The notes beneath the pieces were generated by a model. The model had not been told where the DNA came from. It did no database searches and saw only the letters and a program-made list of their open reading frames with translations. A DNA stretch of 64,000 nt from Rossellomorea marisflavi (GTDB lineage: Bacteria > Bacillota > Bacilli > Bacillales > Bacillaceae_B), in contig NZ_CP047095.1 of NCBI RefSeq assembly GCF_009806575.1, forward strand, positions 3,910,001-3,974,000, in the 5' to 3' direction. A program made the position numbers and the translations under genes. Numbering within the stretch: position 1 is the stretch's first letter; each line of letters begins with the position of its first letter. This document shows positions 25,788 through 34,360 of this stretch, in pieces.

Positions 25788-28700
25788 TTAATTAGCTTGT
25801 GTAACCAATGTTTGTTTTCTTTTTTTTTGATTAATTAAGAAATTGATTACATCAAAGATTGTACCAGGACCTCCGTTTACAGGGTCTAAGTAGTTAGGAT
25901 AAATCATGTACGCTGCTGCAAACATTTCAACAAGAGATCGTTTTTTATTTCTTCTATCATTGTTCAATTCATCATGCGTTAATCCCCAGCCTGCATAAAA
26001 TGGCATGCCATAGCAATGCACTTCTTTACCAAGCATTAATGCCTCAAACCCAAACTGAGAAGTCACTACATAAACTTTGTCTACCTTTTCCAGAAGTGAA
26101 ATCGGATTACAATCCTCAGACAAGAAGATAGTACCATCCGCTACGTCTTCAGGGGAGATATTCCCCTGTTTCTTTCCAGAAATTACATCAGGGTGAGTTT
26201 TGACGTAAATATCTGCTTCAGGATTGTCCTTAACGGCTTTTTTATACATTTCTATGAAACTCTGTTGCTCAGCAAGTCCCAGTGAGATAGACATATCACC
26301 AAATGTTTGATCGACTACTAGAACTCTTTCTCTACCATTCTCTTGGAACACTCCATCTTTTAGCATAGGTGCATGATTATACTTGCTTAAATAATTCTGA
26401 CGAATCAGTTCCATCGCCTCTTTTGCACTCGTCAATATGTCATGTGTTTCCCAACCGTCCTGATTAAGGATGTTTTCTAATCTAGATGGTCTAGTGGCAT
26501 CATAGTAAATCCCGACATCATCTACACATAAAGAAAGTGCAGGACTACCATTAACACCGAGGCCCTCTGATCTTAAGAAACCATCTTCTAACCCAATATA
26601 AGGAATACCATTTGCATTAGAGAACTCAATAGCTTTTTTTGCACTTTGCTTCAAACCCCATCCCACTACAAAGTCTAAAGCATCTTTGTTTTTTGAGGGT
26701 TTGAATTCAAGATTCGACCCTGGAAGTAGTGAACTCAGATTTGGTATATCTTTAATACCTTTAGAGAATACACCAATAATTTTATCCTCTAATTTAACTT
26801 TATTGAGTTCCTCTTTAACGTTAGTTACATTATCTAAGGACTCTACTTCTGTTTCTGAAAGATCCTCTATATTCTCCTCATCACTATCATGATTTTCCCT
26901 AAAGAATTCATTCACTTGTGTATCGTTCAATGATTTTAAAAGGTTTATTGCTTCAGTAAAGGAACAAATCTTCTTAGTGAAAGGATTGATATATATAGTG
27001 TGTTTAACAAAGATACCCGCAAACAATTCAGTTGGACTAAGCTTTCGGTTCCGTCCCTCAACCAACCCGCGATCGTCCGTCAATCCCCAGCCTGCATAAA
27101 CCGGGTTACCAAAGGTTGTTACTTTTTTGTTTCGAAGTATGCCTTCCAAACCTCCCATAGAATCAAGGGTATAGATATGATCTACACTTCCCATTATGGC
27201 TGACAAATTAGTAGGATCTTCTAACACAATTACCGAAGAGAGCATATTGTATTTAGAAATGATATGGGGATTACCAATTAATTCTTCAGGATGAGGTTTA
27301 AATATGATTTGTGCATCCGGATTCTCACTCTTTGCCATCCAAATGAGATCCTTATTCGTCATAAGATTCTTTTTAACACTTTCATTCATTCCTAGTACTA
27401 AAATTTTTGTTGCATTAGAATTGTCTATTTCGTAGGATTCTTCTAAACCGTTTGAGACATTTGTAATCGATACACCTGATTTCAAGTAGTGTTCCAATAA
27501 CTCCGACGACTGCTTCATGAGTTCTTTATCATCTTTGAAATTAAATTCATTAAGAAGGTCTAAAAGTTGATGACTTTCTTCAGAACAATTATCAATCATA
27601 ATCGAGAACGTTTTTTTACCTGCTACCTTATTCTCACTTGTTAGGAGATGAGTAAACATATCACTGATGACCTCAACATTGATCCCTTCATCATTCGCTA
27701 CAGCTACAAGCTTGTTATCCATATAATCTTCCGAAACATAAAGGAAATGATTTGATTTCTTTCCTATTTTCACTCTTTTTCTGAAATCTTGATTAGATTC
27801 ATTTAACGATATGAAGACTATATGATCATCCGGAAATAATGCCGTGAAGATTGATTTCTGATTCTCATCAATTCCTAATATATATCTGTGAATTGAAGAA
27901 CCGTCACCTTTAGAGGCCTCATTAAATTTCTTTAAATTCCCCATAATATCTAAAGCTTCCTCAAGTTGAATGATTTTCTTAGTGAAAGGATTGATATAGG
28001 TTGGGTATAAAATATAAGCGGCAGCAAAAACCTCTTCAATGGTTAATACTCTTGTTCTGCGAGTATTGACTTGTCTGTCATCAGTAAGACCCCATCCCGA
28101 ATAAAATGGTGAGCCCATTGTTGTAACTGGAATTCCTCTTAGCAATGCTTCAAAACCTGATAATGATGTAATTGTATAAACGTGATCAATTGTATTAAAT
28201 GCATCCGTCAAACTTAATGGTTCTCTAATTACACTTGCGATACCTACAACATCATCTGGATTGGATTGCATCTCACGTTTCCCAAATAACACGTCCGGAT
28301 GGGGCTTGTAGATAATTTCAGCATCTGGATTTTCCATTTTTGCTATCCAAACGAGGTCATTATTATTCATTGTTACTTCACAGCCCCGCTTAATAGACTG
28401 GTCGTCTTCAACTTGACCAACAACTAAAACTCTTTTTTTAAGTTTTGGACCGTAGATACTTTCCACATCTTTTTCATTTACGTTATTGTATTTACTAATA
28501 TTCATTTCTTTTATTAGTTCGATCCCATGTCGGGCTCTCTCCAGCAACCTAGGATCTGCATTAAAGTCAAATTCATTTAGGATAATCTCTAAGTCGCTCT
28601 CTTCTGTGGCATCATAATAAAGAGCTTTTGAATCAATACACATTGAAAGGGGGAAGCTCTTTTCCGCTCCCAATTGAACAGATCGTATAAATCCATCCTC

Positions 28701-29027
28701 CATCCTGAAGAATGGGATCCTCTTTTGTTCAGCATATTTTTTTAACCTTACAGGCTCTTTATAACCCCAAACTACAAATACTTTATCCTTGAATTTCTCT
28801 ACTTCACGAATGGTTTTGTTGACAGAAAGATTATCGGGTACAAATTCCACTTGGTAATCCTTTAAATATAGTCTTGTATGGTCATGTTTCCATTTGCTAA
28901 AACCGATTGCAAAGGCGATAGGTTTTTCAGATTTTTGTTTAGGTTTAAATGATCTATATACCCGAGATAGAGATTGAAAGTTTTTTTCTCCAACAGTCGC
29001 CTTGATTTTTTTCTTGAAATTCCCCAA
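25788..29027 (-). CDS. kpsC: KpsC-like three-module beta-Kdo transferase
   Basis: 1079 aa from a TTG at 29027 with GAGGGATCCAA upstream. Module 1 (about 1-365) has RMEDGFIRS, VVGQVEDDQSI, YKPHPDV and PFYSGWGLTDDR. Module 2 (about 372-715) keeps FKPHPEE and PVYAGWGLTDDR but has lost EDGF and the Q-x3-D segment (it reads VLGMNESVKKN), so it looks inactive. Module 3 (about 744-1070) has GLEDGFLRSEGLG, VVDQTFGDMSIS, KTHPDV and PFYAGWGLTHD, like the first module of E. coli KpsC. The order is therefore reversed compared with KpsC (C-type first, N-type last) with a degenerate unit between. Expected role: building the beta-Kdo linker from CMP-Kdo on a lipid. Cytosolic, membrane-associated. Confidence 0.88.
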   Translation of the reverse strand: MGNFKKKIKATVGEKNFQSLSRVYRSFKPKQKSEKPIAFAIGFSKWKHDHTRLYLKDYQVEFVPDNLSVNKTIREVEKFKDKVFVVWGYKEPVRLKKYAEQKRIPFFRMEDGFIRSVQLGAEKSFPLSMCIDSKALYYDATEESDLEIILNEFDFNADPRLLERARHGIELIKEMNISKYNNVNEKDVESIYGPKLKKRVLVVGQVEDDQSIKRGCEVTMNNNDLVWIAKMENPDAEIIYKPHPDVLFGKREMQSNPDDVVGIASVIREPLSLTDAFNTIDHVYTITSLSGFEALLRGIPVTTMGSPFYSGWGLTDDRQVNTRRTRVLTIEEVFAAAYILYPTYINPFTKKIIQLEEALDIMGNLKKFNEASKGDGSSIHRYILGIDENQKSIFTALFPDDHIVFISLNESNQDFRKRVKIGKKSNHFLYVSEDYMDNKLVAVANDEGINVEVISDMFTHLLTSENKVAGKKTFSIMIDNCSEESHQLLDLLNEFNFKDDKELMKQSSELLEHYLKSGVSITNVSNGLEESYEIDNSNATKILVLGMNESVKKNLMTNKDLIWMAKSENPDAQIIFKPHPEELIGNPHIISKYNMLSSVIVLEDPTNLSAIMGSVDHIYTLDSMGGLEGILRNKKVTTFGNPVYAGWGLTDDRGLVEGRNRKLSPTELFAGIFVKHTIYINPFTKKICSFTEAINLLKSLNDTQVNEFFRENHDSDEENIEDLSETEVESLDNVTNVKEELNKVKLEDKIIGVFSKGIKDIPNLSSLLPGSNLEFKPSKNKDALDFVVGWGLKQSAKKAIEFSNANGIPYIGLEDGFLRSEGLGVNGSPALSLCVDDVGIYYDATRPSRLENILNQDGWETHDILTSAKEAMELIRQNYLSKYNHAPMLKDGVFQENGRERVLVVDQTFGDMSISLGLAEQQSFIEMYKKAVKDNPEADIYVKTHPDVISGKKQGNISPEDVADGTIFLSEDCNPISLLEKVDKVYVVTSQFGFEALMLGKEVHCYGMPFYAGWGLTHDELNNDRRNKKRSLVEMFAAAYMIYPNYLDPVNGGPGTIFDVINFLINQKKRKQTLVTQAN

Positions 29028-29116
29028 TTGGATCCCTCACACTTGTTTTTTTTTTCTACATAAAGAATAAAATGCAGGAATAATCCTACATTTTATTGTT
29101 CGAACATTTTACGACC

Positions 29117-29542
29117 TCAACTATTAAATGCAGAGATAATTTGATCTCTTAGAACCTCGTATTGTTCTGCGTTTATAGAGACTAGTTGAGAACCTTGAGT
29201 CGCTGCTTGAATCAACAGGGTGCCTTTTCGGTCTTCTTTAGTCGTTCGGGGTATCAAATGTAAATGAATATGTCTAACCTGCTCACTAATTGTAACTGTA
29301 TAAAGACGTTCTAAATCAATTACTCGATTTAAAGTCACTTCTACGTCCTTAATCATTGATCCCATTTCGGCTAGTTCAGCAGTTGAAAAATCCTTCCAAT
29401 TTTCAATATGTTGCTTTGGTTCAAGATAGATGTAACCTGGAATTTGAGAGTGGAAATCACCGAGATATACTACCCAATTTTCGCCTTCATACAGAGGTGC
29501 TTCATTACCATTATGTTTTGTGCAAATTGGACAATTACCCAT
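29117..29542 (-). CDS. HIT-family nucleotide hydrolase/transferase
   Basis: 141 aa. CPIC at the N-terminus and HIHLHLIPR, the histidine-triad active site, near residue 93. HIT proteins split nucleotide phosphoesters or transfer nucleotidyl groups. Start taken at the ATG at 29542, where GAGGGG is 9 bases upstream; an ATG 9 bases earlier abuts the site. It sits inside the Kdo operon, between the KdsC gene (15 bp away) and the three-module KpsC gene, which is unusual. A role in recycling CMP released from CMP-Kdo, or in processing an activated intermediate, is possible but is inference. Confidence 0.85.
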   Translation of the reverse strand: MGNCPICTKHNGNEAPLYEGENWVVYLGDFHSQIPGYIYLEPKQHIENWKDFSTAELAEMGSMIKDVEVTLNRVIDLERLYTVTISEQVRHIHLHLIPRTTKEDRKGTLLIQAATQGSQLVSINAEQYEVLRDQIISAFNS

Positions 29543-29556
29543 CAAATTCATCCCCT

Positions 29557-30084
29557 CTACTGTGTAATTGCGACCTTACCATCAAGATAGTCTTTGATTA
29601 GTAAGCGGAAATCCTGTTGTTCAGAAATGACTGACTCAATCATTTCCCTGACAGCACCCTCTCCACCCCGCAATTTTGTTATTTGGTGAGCATACTCTTT
29701 CACTATGCTTACTGCGTTATCAGGTGCCACAGCAAGTCCGACCCTTTGCATGATGGGCAAGTCATTGATGTCATCACCCATATAACATACTTCCTGAAGG
29801 GTGATATCCATATCCTTCATGATGCCTTCGAGAACAGGGAACTTGTCATGAATACCCTGATATACGTATCCAACTTTGAGTTCCTCTGCCCTTTTGGAAA
29901 CGGCCTCTGACTTCCTGCCAGTGATGATGGCCGTTTTGATTCCTGTGTAATGGGCCAAGCTGATTCCCATCCCATCCTGGGTATGAAATGGCTTATACTC
30001 GACTCTGTCAGAGCCGATATATAATTTCCCATCCGTCAGTACGCCATCTACATCTAATACAATCAGTTTGATTTTGTTCGTCAT
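29557..30084 (-). CDS. kdsC: KdsC-like Kdo-8-phosphate phosphatase
   Basis: 175-aa HAD-superfamily type C0 phosphatase that turns Kdo 8-phosphate into Kdo. LDVDGVLTDGKLYIG holds the nucleophile and acid Asp; TGRKSEAVSKRAEEL, and MGDDINDLPIMQRVGLAVAP is the metal motif with the family's GLAVAP. It matches the KdsC/YrbI length and motif order. The same fold also serves nonulosonate pathways, but the KdsA, KdsB and KpsF genes next to it decide for Kdo. AGAGAGGGACATC precedes the ATG. C-terminal 20 residues (LLIKDYLDGKVAITQ) extend slightly beyond the usual end. Confidence 0.9.
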   Translation of the reverse strand: MTNKIKLIVLDVDGVLTDGKLYIGSDRVEYKPFHTQDGMGISLAHYTGIKTAIITGRKSEAVSKRAEELKVGYVYQGIHDKFPVLEGIMKDMDITLQEVCYMGDDINDLPIMQRVGLAVAPDNAVSIVKEYAHQITKLRGGEGAVREMIESVISEQQDFRLLIKDYLDGKVAITQ

Positions 30085-30096
30085 GATGTCCCTCTC

Positions 30097-31074
30097 TTAT
30101 AGCCCTAGATTTACAAGATCCTGAATGTGAATCATTCCGATTGGTTTGTTCAGCTCGTCCAATACCGGCAAGACATTGACCTTGCTTTCCTCCATCACCT
30201 TCAATGCTTCAGCAGCCAATGCATGCTCTTCAACGATGACCGGTGATGGATTATACAAATCGAATACGGTACTGTTCAGGATATCTTGTGAAGCTGTCAA
30301 CGCCCTCCGGATATCCCCGTCAGTCAATATGCCCATTAGTGTATTTGTCTCATCCACCACTCCGGTAGCACCAAGTCCTTGCGCGGTCATTAAGAATAAA
30401 GCCTCTTGAATCGTCGTTCCTGGAGAAACCATCGGGTTCTTGTTCGAGGTATTCACCACATCCTTGGCTGTCATCAGGAGTCTTCTTCCCAATGAACCGC
30501 TTGGATGGAACAGGGCGAAATCGCTCGGACCGAATTTCCTTGCTTTTAGTAGCGCTACGGCAAGTGCATCTCCGAGTGCCAACGTGACGGTGGTGCTCGT
30601 AGTTGGAGCAAGTCCCAGTGGACAAGCTTCTTCTGCCTGCCCGATGCTGAGGGCGATATCAGATTTATTCCCCAGCGTAGAGTCGGTATTCTTAACGATC
30701 GCGATCATTCTGGACCCGATTTTCTGGATGGAAGGCAATAGGCTGAGTACTTCATCTGTTTCACCACTGTTGGAAATGGCGATGACGACATCATGCTTCG
30801 TCACCATGCCTAGGTCCCCGTGAAGACCTTCGGACGGATGCAGGAATAGTGATGGTGTTCCGGTGCTTGCAAGTGTGGCATTGATTTTCCTGCCGATGAT
30901 ACCGGATTTCCCCATACCTGTGATGACGACTCTTCCCTCACAGCTCAACAACATTTCCAAAGCACGATTGATATCATCACCGATGGTTGTAGATAGTGCC
31001 AGTATCGCATTTGCTTCCTTCTCCAAAACATCCCTAACATCTTCCACAAAGTCAACAGTTTTTGTACTTAACAT
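30097..31074 (-). CDS. kpsF: Arabinose-5-phosphate isomerase (KpsF/KdsD type)
   Basis: 325 aa; converts ribulose 5-phosphate to arabinose 5-phosphate, the first committed step to Kdo. An SIS domain (about 35-180; VVITGMGKSGIIGRKINATLAS, FLHPSEGLHGDLGM, SNSGETDEVLSLLP) is followed by ALLKARKFGPSDFALFHPSGSLGRRL, a hallmark of this family, and two CBS domains (about 205-325). The His in HPSEGLHGD is a conserved active-site residue. GGAGGGATAGGGC precedes the ATG. It lies between kdsA and kdsC, so the pathway enzymes are consecutive. Confidence 0.93.
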   Translation of the reverse strand: MLSTKTVDFVEDVRDVLEKEANAILALSTTIGDDINRALEMLLSCEGRVVITGMGKSGIIGRKINATLASTGTPSLFLHPSEGLHGDLGMVTKHDVVIAISNSGETDEVLSLLPSIQKIGSRMIAIVKNTDSTLGNKSDIALSIGQAEEACPLGLAPTTSTTVTLALGDALAVALLKARKFGPSDFALFHPSGSLGRRLLMTAKDVVNTSNKNPMVSPGTTIQEALFLMTAQGLGATGVVDETNTLMGILTDGDIRRALTASQDILNSTVFDLYNPSPVIVEEHALAAEALKVMEESKVNVLPVLDELNKPIGMIHIQDLVNLGL

Positions 31075-31121
31075 ATTGCCCTATCCCTCCTAGAAAATTT
31101 TAATATGACGCCGGTTGCAGA

Positions 31122-31949
31122 TTAATATTGTTTGATCAATTGATCAATTTGCTTAATTGGTTTCAATACTTCTTCAAGTTCATGAAGCTTGACCATATTC
31201 GGTCCGTCAGACATGGCTTCATCCGGATTCGGGTGAACTTCCATAAAGATCGACGATACTCCGATAGATGCTGCTGCACGTGACAGATGGGGAACGAATT
31301 CACGTTTCCCTCCTGTAGTCGTTCCATTTCCACCAGGGATCTGAACGCTGTGAGTTGCATCGAATACAACAGGAGCTCCGAGCTCAGACATGGTGATAAG
31401 GGAACGCATATCTACTACCAGGTTGTTGTACCCGAATGTTGAACCACGTTCAGTGAGAAGGATTTGTTCATTGCCTGTCTCTTGAAGCTTGGTGACGACA
31501 TTTTTCATATCCCATGGAGCCAGGAACTGTCCTTTTTTCACATTCACGATTTTATTCGTGTTCGCTGCTGCGACCAATAGGTCCGTCTGGCGGCATAGGA
31601 ATGCAGGAATCTGGATGATGTCCAATACTTCACCTGCTTGTTCCGCTTGACTCGCTTCGTGGATATCAGACGTTACGGGCAGATCGAACTCCTTTTTCAC
31701 TTTGGCAAGGATCTCCAGACCCTTTTCGATTCCAGGGCCACGCTCAGAATGGATGGAAGAGCGGTTCGCCTTATCGAAAGAAGCTTTGAACACATAAGGG
31801 ATGTTCAGCTTGGTTGTAATTTCCTTGATGGTTTCAGCCGTCTTCATGACAAGATCTTCACTTTCGATCATGCACGGGCCAGCAATCAGGACGAAAGGAT
31901 TGTTTCCTCCGAATTTAACATTTTCATTTAATACGATTTCTTTTGTCAT
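31122..31949 (-). CDS. kdsA: 3-deoxy-8-phosphooctulonate synthase (KdsA)
   Basis: 275 aa; condenses phosphoenolpyruvate with arabinose 5-phosphate to give Kdo 8-phosphate. Family motifs: [105 protein letters not shown] and [18 protein letters not shown]. The residue before the MIES segment is Cys (GPCMIES), the metal-ligand state of metal-dependent KdsA enzymes. Start overlaps the kdsB stop by one base (TAATG) and has GGAGGACAAGC upstream. KdsA is normally a Gram-negative and plant enzyme, so it stands out here. Confidence 0.95.
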   Translation of the reverse strand: MTKEIVLNENVKFGGNNPFVLIAGPCMIESEDLVMKTAETIKEITTKLNIPYVFKASFDKANRSSIHSERGPGIEKGLEILAKVKKEFDLPVTSDIHEASQAEQAGEVLDIIQIPAFLCRQTDLLVAAANTNKIVNVKKGQFLAPWDMKNVVTKLQETGNEQILLTERGSTFGYNNLVVDMRSLITMSELGAPVVFDATHSVQIPGGNGTTTGGKREFVPHLSRAAASIGVSSIFMEVHPNPDEAMSDGPNMVKLHELEEVLKPIKQIDQLIKQY

Positions 31950-32677
31950 TATGCTTGTCCTCCTAGAATTCGTTCCACTTTTGCTATATCTTCAGGGGTG
32001 TCTACACCCACTGCTTCATACGTTGTTTCCACGACTTTGATCTTGTAACCATTCTCAAGAAGCCTCAATTGCTCGAGCATTTCCAACTCCTCAAGGGAGG
32101 AAGCCGGCAGATTGACGAACTCAGCAAGAATGTCTTTCGGATACCCATAGATTCCGAGATGCTTGAACGTCTTGGCCGTTTGCAGGCCTGAACGGTTATA
32201 AGGAACCTGGGAGCGCGAGAAATAGAGGGCATTGCCCCGATTGTCCGTGACCACCTTTACCACATTAGGGTCTGCTTTGTCGTTCTCTTCTTTAATCTCT
32301 ACTTTCGCCGTAATCACCGCATCTGCAGATTCCTTAGCGCTAGAGATGAGTTGGTCGATGAGTTCCGGCTTGATTAGTGGCTCATCTCCCTGAATGTTTA
32401 CGAAGAAATCCCCTTCGATCTTGGAGGCGACTTCCTGGATGCGATCGGAACCTGTTTCATGATCCGCTCTGGTCATGACCGCTCTTCCACCGAATCCTTC
32501 CACGGTGTTGAAGATTTCCTCGTGATCCGTTGCCACGATGACTTCATCGATAAGCTTACTTTCCTTCGCACGTTCAAAAACGTGCTGGATCATCGGCTTT
32601 CCTTGAATGAGAGCGAGCGGTTTACCAGGGAATCTCGATGAACCGTATCTAGCTGGAATAACTGCTATGAATTTCAT
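31949..32677 (-). CDS. kdsB: CMP-Kdo synthetase (KdsB)
   Basis: 242 aa; activates Kdo with CTP to CMP-Kdo, the donor for the KpsS/KpsC-type transferases in this operon. Motifs: [22 protein letters not shown] (nucleotide loop), [45 protein letters not shown] [21 protein letters not shown] and KHLGIYGY. Start set at the ATG at 32677, which has AGAGAGG 9 bases upstream; an ATG 6 bases earlier is also possible. It overlaps the end of the KpsS-like gene by 29 bp. Length is close to the usual 245-250 aa. Confidence 0.95.
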   Translation of the reverse strand: MKFIAVIPARYGSSRFPGKPLALIQGKPMIQHVFERAKESKLIDEVIVATDHEEIFNTVEGFGGRAVMTRADHETGSDRIQEVASKIEGDFFVNIQGDEPLIKPELIDQLISSAKESADAVITAKVEIKEENDKADPNVVKVVTDNRGNALYFSRSQVPYNRSGLQTAKTFKHLGIYGYPKDILAEFVNLPASSLEELEMLEQLRLLENGYKIKVVETTYEAVGVDTPEDIAKVERILGGQA

Positions 32678-34016
32678 ATCCATGTTCCTCTCTATTTTCC
32701 ATTGCCAACATATGGGCAGCAATTTTATCTGCAGTTCGTTTATGCTTGGATTGCAGCGATCCTTCTATTTGATAGTGAAAACGCAGGTAATAGATGAACT
32801 TTCTGATGCGCCCTCGGTTAACTGTAGTGTGAAGAGACTTATTCAGAGTCTCCGGGAGCTCTCCTGGAGTCCTAGCATGATGGACAACCCCTTCTATATT
32901 GTAGAAGGCATCCCCAAGCGTAACGACACGCTTTGTTTTGGCCAGGGCCTCAATTCCCACCGTCGAATTGATGGTAACGACAGCTTCTGCCTTTTCAATC
33001 AACGTGTGGATATCAAATTTCTCTACAAACAGAACTTCTTCTTCATTTTTGTATCGCTCTTTCAAGTCATCATAATTGACCCTAGACATATCCTCAGGAT
33101 GTTCCTTCACCACGATGTGAAGGTTCTTGCCCTCGGCTACATTTATCGCCTTTACCGCATTGAAGGTGTGATCTAGTAAATCTCGCATATCTTTTATATG
33201 GGGTGAGTGATAGAGAATCTGGGTGTCCCTAGACACTTGAAACGGCAGAAAGACATATTCTTCTGGAAGCTCGACCTCATCCTCTGTTTGTCGTGAAAAA
33301 GTCCGCTTCTTGAAGAAATACTTCAGCCCTTGCCAGAATGTGATATGGACATAGTAGTTGGGATGTATGTGTAGGCTGCTTCCAATCATGGAAAGCAATT
33401 TCACGAATGCCACGACCAGCAGGCTTTCATTCTTCTCATGAAGGTGATCTGACTCAGGAGTGAAAAGATGTTTTTTCAACCTTTTCTCATCCAATTCAAT
33501 TGCATCGTAAAACGAGGCCGAGCGTGGGATCGAAGACATTTCATTAATTCCTTCAGGGTCACACGTGATAGTATATGGACGGAAGAGTCCATCCTCAAAG
33601 TAAATCACGTCCAATCCTCTTTTGTGAGCGATTACTTTTGTCACCTGATCGATCCAATGGTATCCATTGAAAAGACATACGACCTGGACACCATGTTCAT
33701 CTATGAATTTATCAATATAGTGCATATACCTTTTATACATCTTCAATTCCTTGGTGGGAACCTTTGTGTGAAGGATTCTCTCACGATATGTAATGTTATA
33801 GATGGAGAGCTTCATTAATTCATCATCACTAATTGGATATTCTTCCTTGTTCACATGAAACGGTACAAAGGTAGATGGTACACCGTTCTTGAATAATAGT
33901 TCGCCGAGCTCAAATTTCAGAAGATGACAAGAATGACCTCTTTCTTCCAATGAAGCTGCAATATTCATAAAGAAGGTTTTGTTCCGATTGCCCCTTAGGA
34001 ATAAGTAATTCGTCAT
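32649..34016 (-). CDS. kpsS: KpsS-like Kdo transferase (capsule initiation)
   Basis: About 455 aa. Motifs recall KpsS, which in E. coli puts the first beta-Kdo on phosphatidylglycerol: YFEDGLFRPYTITCDPEGIN, FLPFQVSRDTQILYHSP, VVKEHPEDMSRVNY and VTINSTVGIEALAKTKRVVTLGDAFYN. I place the start at the ATG at 34016 with GGGAGGGGCAA upstream; the longer frame has no ribosome site. It is the first gene of the operon, as fits the initiating step. It ends with a basic, membrane-suited stretch (RGRIRKFIYYLRFHYQ). The acceptor lipid in this organism is unknown. Confidence 0.82.
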   Translation of the reverse strand: MTNYLFLRGNRNKTFFMNIAASLEERGHSCHLLKFELGELLFKNGVPSTFVPFHVNKEEYPISDDELMKLSIYNITYRERILHTKVPTKELKMYKRYMHYIDKFIDEHGVQVVCLFNGYHWIDQVTKVIAHKRGLDVIYFEDGLFRPYTITCDPEGINEMSSIPRSASFYDAIELDEKRLKKHLFTPESDHLHEKNESLLVVAFVKLLSMIGSSLHIHPNYYVHITFWQGLKYFFKKRTFSRQTEDEVELPEEYVFLPFQVSRDTQILYHSPHIKDMRDLLDHTFNAVKAINVAEGKNLHIVVKEHPEDMSRVNYDDLKERYKNEEEVLFVEKFDIHTLIEKAEAVVTINSTVGIEALAKTKRVVTLGDAFYNIEGVVHHARTPGELPETLNKSLHTTVNRGRIRKFIYYLRFHYQIEGSLQSKHKRTADKIAAHMLAMENREEHGYEIHSSYSS

Positions 34017-34175
34017 TTGCCCCTCCCGCTTTCCATTTATGTCGAAGTATAACATAAATCTGTACAGATTTTTTCGAAATCTGAAATATTTTACACCTTT
34101 TTGTCATATTATAAGCAAATACAAGTCATTAGTCTGTAAGTAATAAAATAGATATCTTTTTCACACAACGGTAAC

Positions 34176-34204
34176 ATTATAGTCTTACATATTCTAGCAA
34201 GCAA
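34176..34204 (-). promoter_or_regulatory. Sigma-A promoter of the Kdo capsule operon
   Basis: Minus-strand TTGCTT (34199-34204), 17-base spacer, TATAAT (34176-34181), about 160 bp ahead of the KpsS-like start. A second possible TATAAT lies nearer the gene (about 34112). The remaining divergent region up to 34360 must also hold the LCP gene promoter, which I cannot place. Confidence 0.6.
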
Positions 34205-34360
34205 GAGGCAATGTTACATTTATAAGCCTTTTATCCTAGTATACTTCATTCCCGGGCTTTTTTACATGAAAAAATTAGTTGATTAGTAAAAAATCTCTAC
34301 CCAATAAATGTCGAATCTGCTATGTTATTAATTAAGTTGAGAAAAGGAAGGGTAAAGTGA

